This document shows, piece by piece, positions 62,162 through 64,000 of a stretch of 64,000 bases of DNA (its first letter is position 1; each line of letters begins with the position of its first letter). Made by a program: the position numbers and the translations under genes. Under the pieces are notes generated by a model. That model worked only from the letters and a program-made list of their open reading frames with translations, did not search any database and was not told the origin of the DNA. The DNA lies in assembly GCF_000317025.1 (NCBI RefSeq), contig NC_019689.1, positions 2,953,501-3,017,500 on the forward strand, in the 5' to 3' direction. This DNA comes from Pleurocapsa sp. PCC 7327 (lineage in GTDB: Bacteria; Cyanobacteriota; Cyanobacteriia; Cyanobacteriales; Microcystaceae).

Positions 62162-64000
62162 ATGACAGCCTTATTAGAGATATCTCCTGGTACTTTTATA
62201 GGCGATCGCTACCGCATAGAAACCCTCCTGGGACGAGGTGGATTCGGTCGAACTTATCTCGTCTCCGACCGACAGTGTTTGGGCGCTTTGTGCGTCCTAA
62301 AAGAATTTTTTCCAATTACACAGCAAGAAAAGACGTTCCGAAAAGCTCTCGAGCTCTTTAAAAGAGAAGCAAGAGTTTTACAAAAACTGGATCATCCCCA
62401 GATTCCTCAATTTCTCAACTGGTTTGAAGATCGAGAACGATTCTGCATCATTCAAGAATATATTGATGGAAAAACCTACTGGGAACTTCTCAACCAACGC
62501 TTAGAGCGAGGTCAAGTTTTTGGTGAAGCTGAAGTCCTTCGATTACTCAAAGATCTGCTGCCAGTGCTGGATTATCTTCATGGCTGCCATGTCATTCATC
62601 GGGATGTTGCACCGGATAATATCATGTTTTCCAGACAGCGTGGCAAGCCAATCCTCATCGATCTCGGCATTGTCAAAGAAGCGGTCACTTATGGGTACTA
62701 CAGCCTAATTAGCCACAATGCCCCGTTAGGAGCAGTTTCTTTAGTAGGAAAACGGGGTTACTCGCCTCCAGAACAGATTCGGATGGGGCAGTGCTATCCC
62801 AGTAGCGATCTTTATTCGCTAGCTGTCACGGCTCTAGTTTTATTGACCGGAAGAGCGCCAACCGAGCTATTTGACAGTCATACAATGGAATGGCAGTGGC
62901 AGAATTATGTAGAAATTAGCGACGGTTTAAGGCAAATTTTCAGCCGTATGCTGGCAGAAAAGCCTAAAGAGCGCTATCAATCAGCAAAAGAAGTTCTCGC
63001 CGCTTTGTCCGCCTCCTCACCTGAGAGCAAATCCACGCCCATCATTATGTCGTCGTTTGTTCGACCGAGTGCGCTTTTCGTTTCTGGAGCAACACCACAA
63101 CAAGACCTCAGTCCGCCGCCTCAAGATAAAATCTTTCGCGAAGATAAAACCCCCAGTAAAAGTGGCAAACTCATCAAAGCAGGTGGAGTAATGGCTGCTA
63201 GCATGCTTCTAGGCAGCATGGCAATCGGTTTTGGCTCTCCTTTCATCCCAGGTTTATGTAAGAAGTTAGATAATTGTGCGACAGATGCACGATATCAGAC
63301 GGTTTATCAAGAACAAGTCGAACGAGGACAAGAGGCAATTTCTCAAGCCAGTCGAGCACAAAGCGTTGAAGAATTGCAAAATGCACGCGATCGCTTCAAG
63401 CAAACCCTAACCCAATTAAAAACTATTCCCAACGATGCTGAAGTCTCTTTACAAGCTCAAGAGACTTTAAAAGTCTATCAAACTCGCTTCGAGCAAATCA
63501 ATGTCAGAGTTGTAAGGGGACGGAAAGCCCAACAAAAACTTCAGCAAGCAGAAACGCTCATAACTGAAGCTACAAAAACTACAGAAGCCGCTAAAACGCT
63601 TGCCCAGTACCGACAAGCAAAAGCTCAATGGGATAGAGTACGAGAGCATTTAAAGGCTATTTCCTCAGATCCTGTCGTTGCTGGCAAGATAAAGACACAA
63701 TTAGCCCATATTAATGTCAAGATAGCAGAAATTCAAACCAAAATCGAGCAACAAGTTCGGGAGGCACAACAACAAGCACAGCCTAAAGCCAGGAAAAAGT
63801 CGTCTCGCTCGTCAACAAAAACAACACAGAATAGCCTCAATCGACAGGTTTCCTCCTACGGCAGGGCCAAACCATCCAGAACCTTGAAATCTAACCGACC
63901 TACTTCGCGACGAATACGATCGTCTGTGCGCCGTGCATCCTCAAGAAGATCTTTATGGGGAGGAAGTCCGAAGCGATCGCCATCGTCTTCATCGCGATCG
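62162..64000 (+). CDS. Serine/threonine protein kinase (3' end cut by window edge)
   Basis: Open from the ATG at 62162 to the right edge, 613 codons. The kinase domain spans about residues 18-285: GRGGFGRTYLVSD (glycine loop), VLKEFFPIT (Lys), HRDVAPDNIMF (catalytic loop; Ala replaces the usual Lys), LIDLGIVKE (DLG for DFG), SPPEQI and SDLYSLAVTALVLLTG. A membrane helix follows near residue 340 (GGVMAASMLLGSMAIGFGSP). The C-terminal part has an Ala/Gln-rich coiled coil and then a very basic Ser/Arg tail. Bacterial PknB-like enzyme; the sensor side is likely periplasmic. Confidence 0.88.
   Translation, partial: MTALLEISPGTFIGDRYRIETLLGRGGFGRTYLVSDRQCLGALCVLKEFFPITQQEKTFRKALELFKREARVLQKLDHPQIPQFLNWFEDRERFCIIQEYIDGKTYWELLNQRLERGQVFGEAEVLRLLKDLLPVLDYLHGCHVIHRDVAPDNIMFSRQRGKPILIDLGIVKEAVTYGYYSLISHNAPLGAVSLVGKRGYSPPEQIRMGQCYPSSDLYSLAVTALVLLTGRAPTELFDSHTMEWQWQNYVEISDGLRQIFSRMLAEKPKERYQSAKEVLAALSASSPESKSTPIIMSSFVRPSALFVSGATPQQDLSPPPQDKIFREDKTPSKSGKLIKAGGVMAASMLLGSMAIGFGSPFIPGLCKKLDNCATDARYQTVYQEQVERGQEAISQASRAQSVEELQNARDRFKQTLTQLKTIPNDAEVSLQAQETLKVYQTRFEQINVRVVRGRKAQQKLQQAETLITEATKTTEAAKTLAQYRQAKAQWDRVREHLKAISSDPVVAGKIKTQLAHINVKIAEIQTKIEQQVREAQQQAQPKARKKSSRSSTKTTQNSLNRQVSSYGRAKPSRTLKSNRPTSRRIRSSVRRASSRRSLWGGSPKRSPSSSSRS

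Overview
The window is cyanobacterial. It is rich in the HIP1 octamer GCGATCGC and carries lineage-typical genes: a fused panC-cmk, a threonyl-tRNA synthetase without TGS domain, COP23 and DUF1822 proteins, a CyRepA1-type replication protein, a NapA-type antiporter and the hopanoid enzyme HpnH. No rRNA, tRNA or CRISPR array was recognised. The genus cannot be told from the sequence.

Layout. 1-5.2 kb: the 3'-truncated end of a phosphonate-binding lipoprotein gene, a decayed IS630 element cut by a complete IS21-type element, and a fragment of a helix-hairpin-helix protein. 5.5-10 kb: a compact plus-strand cluster of a secreted protein, a Tat-type beta-propeller, a DUF305 protein, an OmpR-type regulator and a histidine kinase; it resembles the copper-responsive copMRS arrangement. 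10-26 kb: an accessory, decaying region with a minisatellite, a GC-rich cassette flanked by attC-like hairpins, a His-rich protein, a large coiled-coil/WD40 protein, a small hydrophobic protein, three toxin-antitoxin pairs, a TetR/GNAT/SDR group, more attC-like sites, an IS3 relic, and remnants of amidase, MprF-like, PAP2, TnpB and AMIN genes. No integron integrase is seen, so the attC-like sites resemble a cluster of attC sites lacking integrase.

26-47 kb is core-like: NapA antiporter, ClpB, a type IIA topoisomerase A subunit, a lone receiver, a TPR lipoprotein-like protein, PanC-CMK, RlpA, PurM, HpnH, then a minus-strand polysaccharide-type operon (TagA-type glycosyltransferase, polysaccharide deacetylase, radical SAM protein, methyltransferase), a CbiQ/EcfT protein and a TrpE/PabB family enzyme. 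47-51.7 kb is a minus-strand operon of a sigma-70-like protein, a DUF1822 protein and a CHAT protease split over two reading frames and fused to a membrane helix and a periplasmic-binding-type sensor. 52-64 kb: a second TagA-type glycosyltransferase, DAHP synthase, a DUF697 GTPase, a CyRepA1-like primase-helicase, ThrS, a Trm1-like methyltransferase, and a serine/threonine kinase that runs off the right edge.

The strongest candidates for undescribed biology are the sigma/DUF1822/CHAT-sensor operon, the attC-like cassette region, and the His-rich/WD40/small-hydrophobic gene group.
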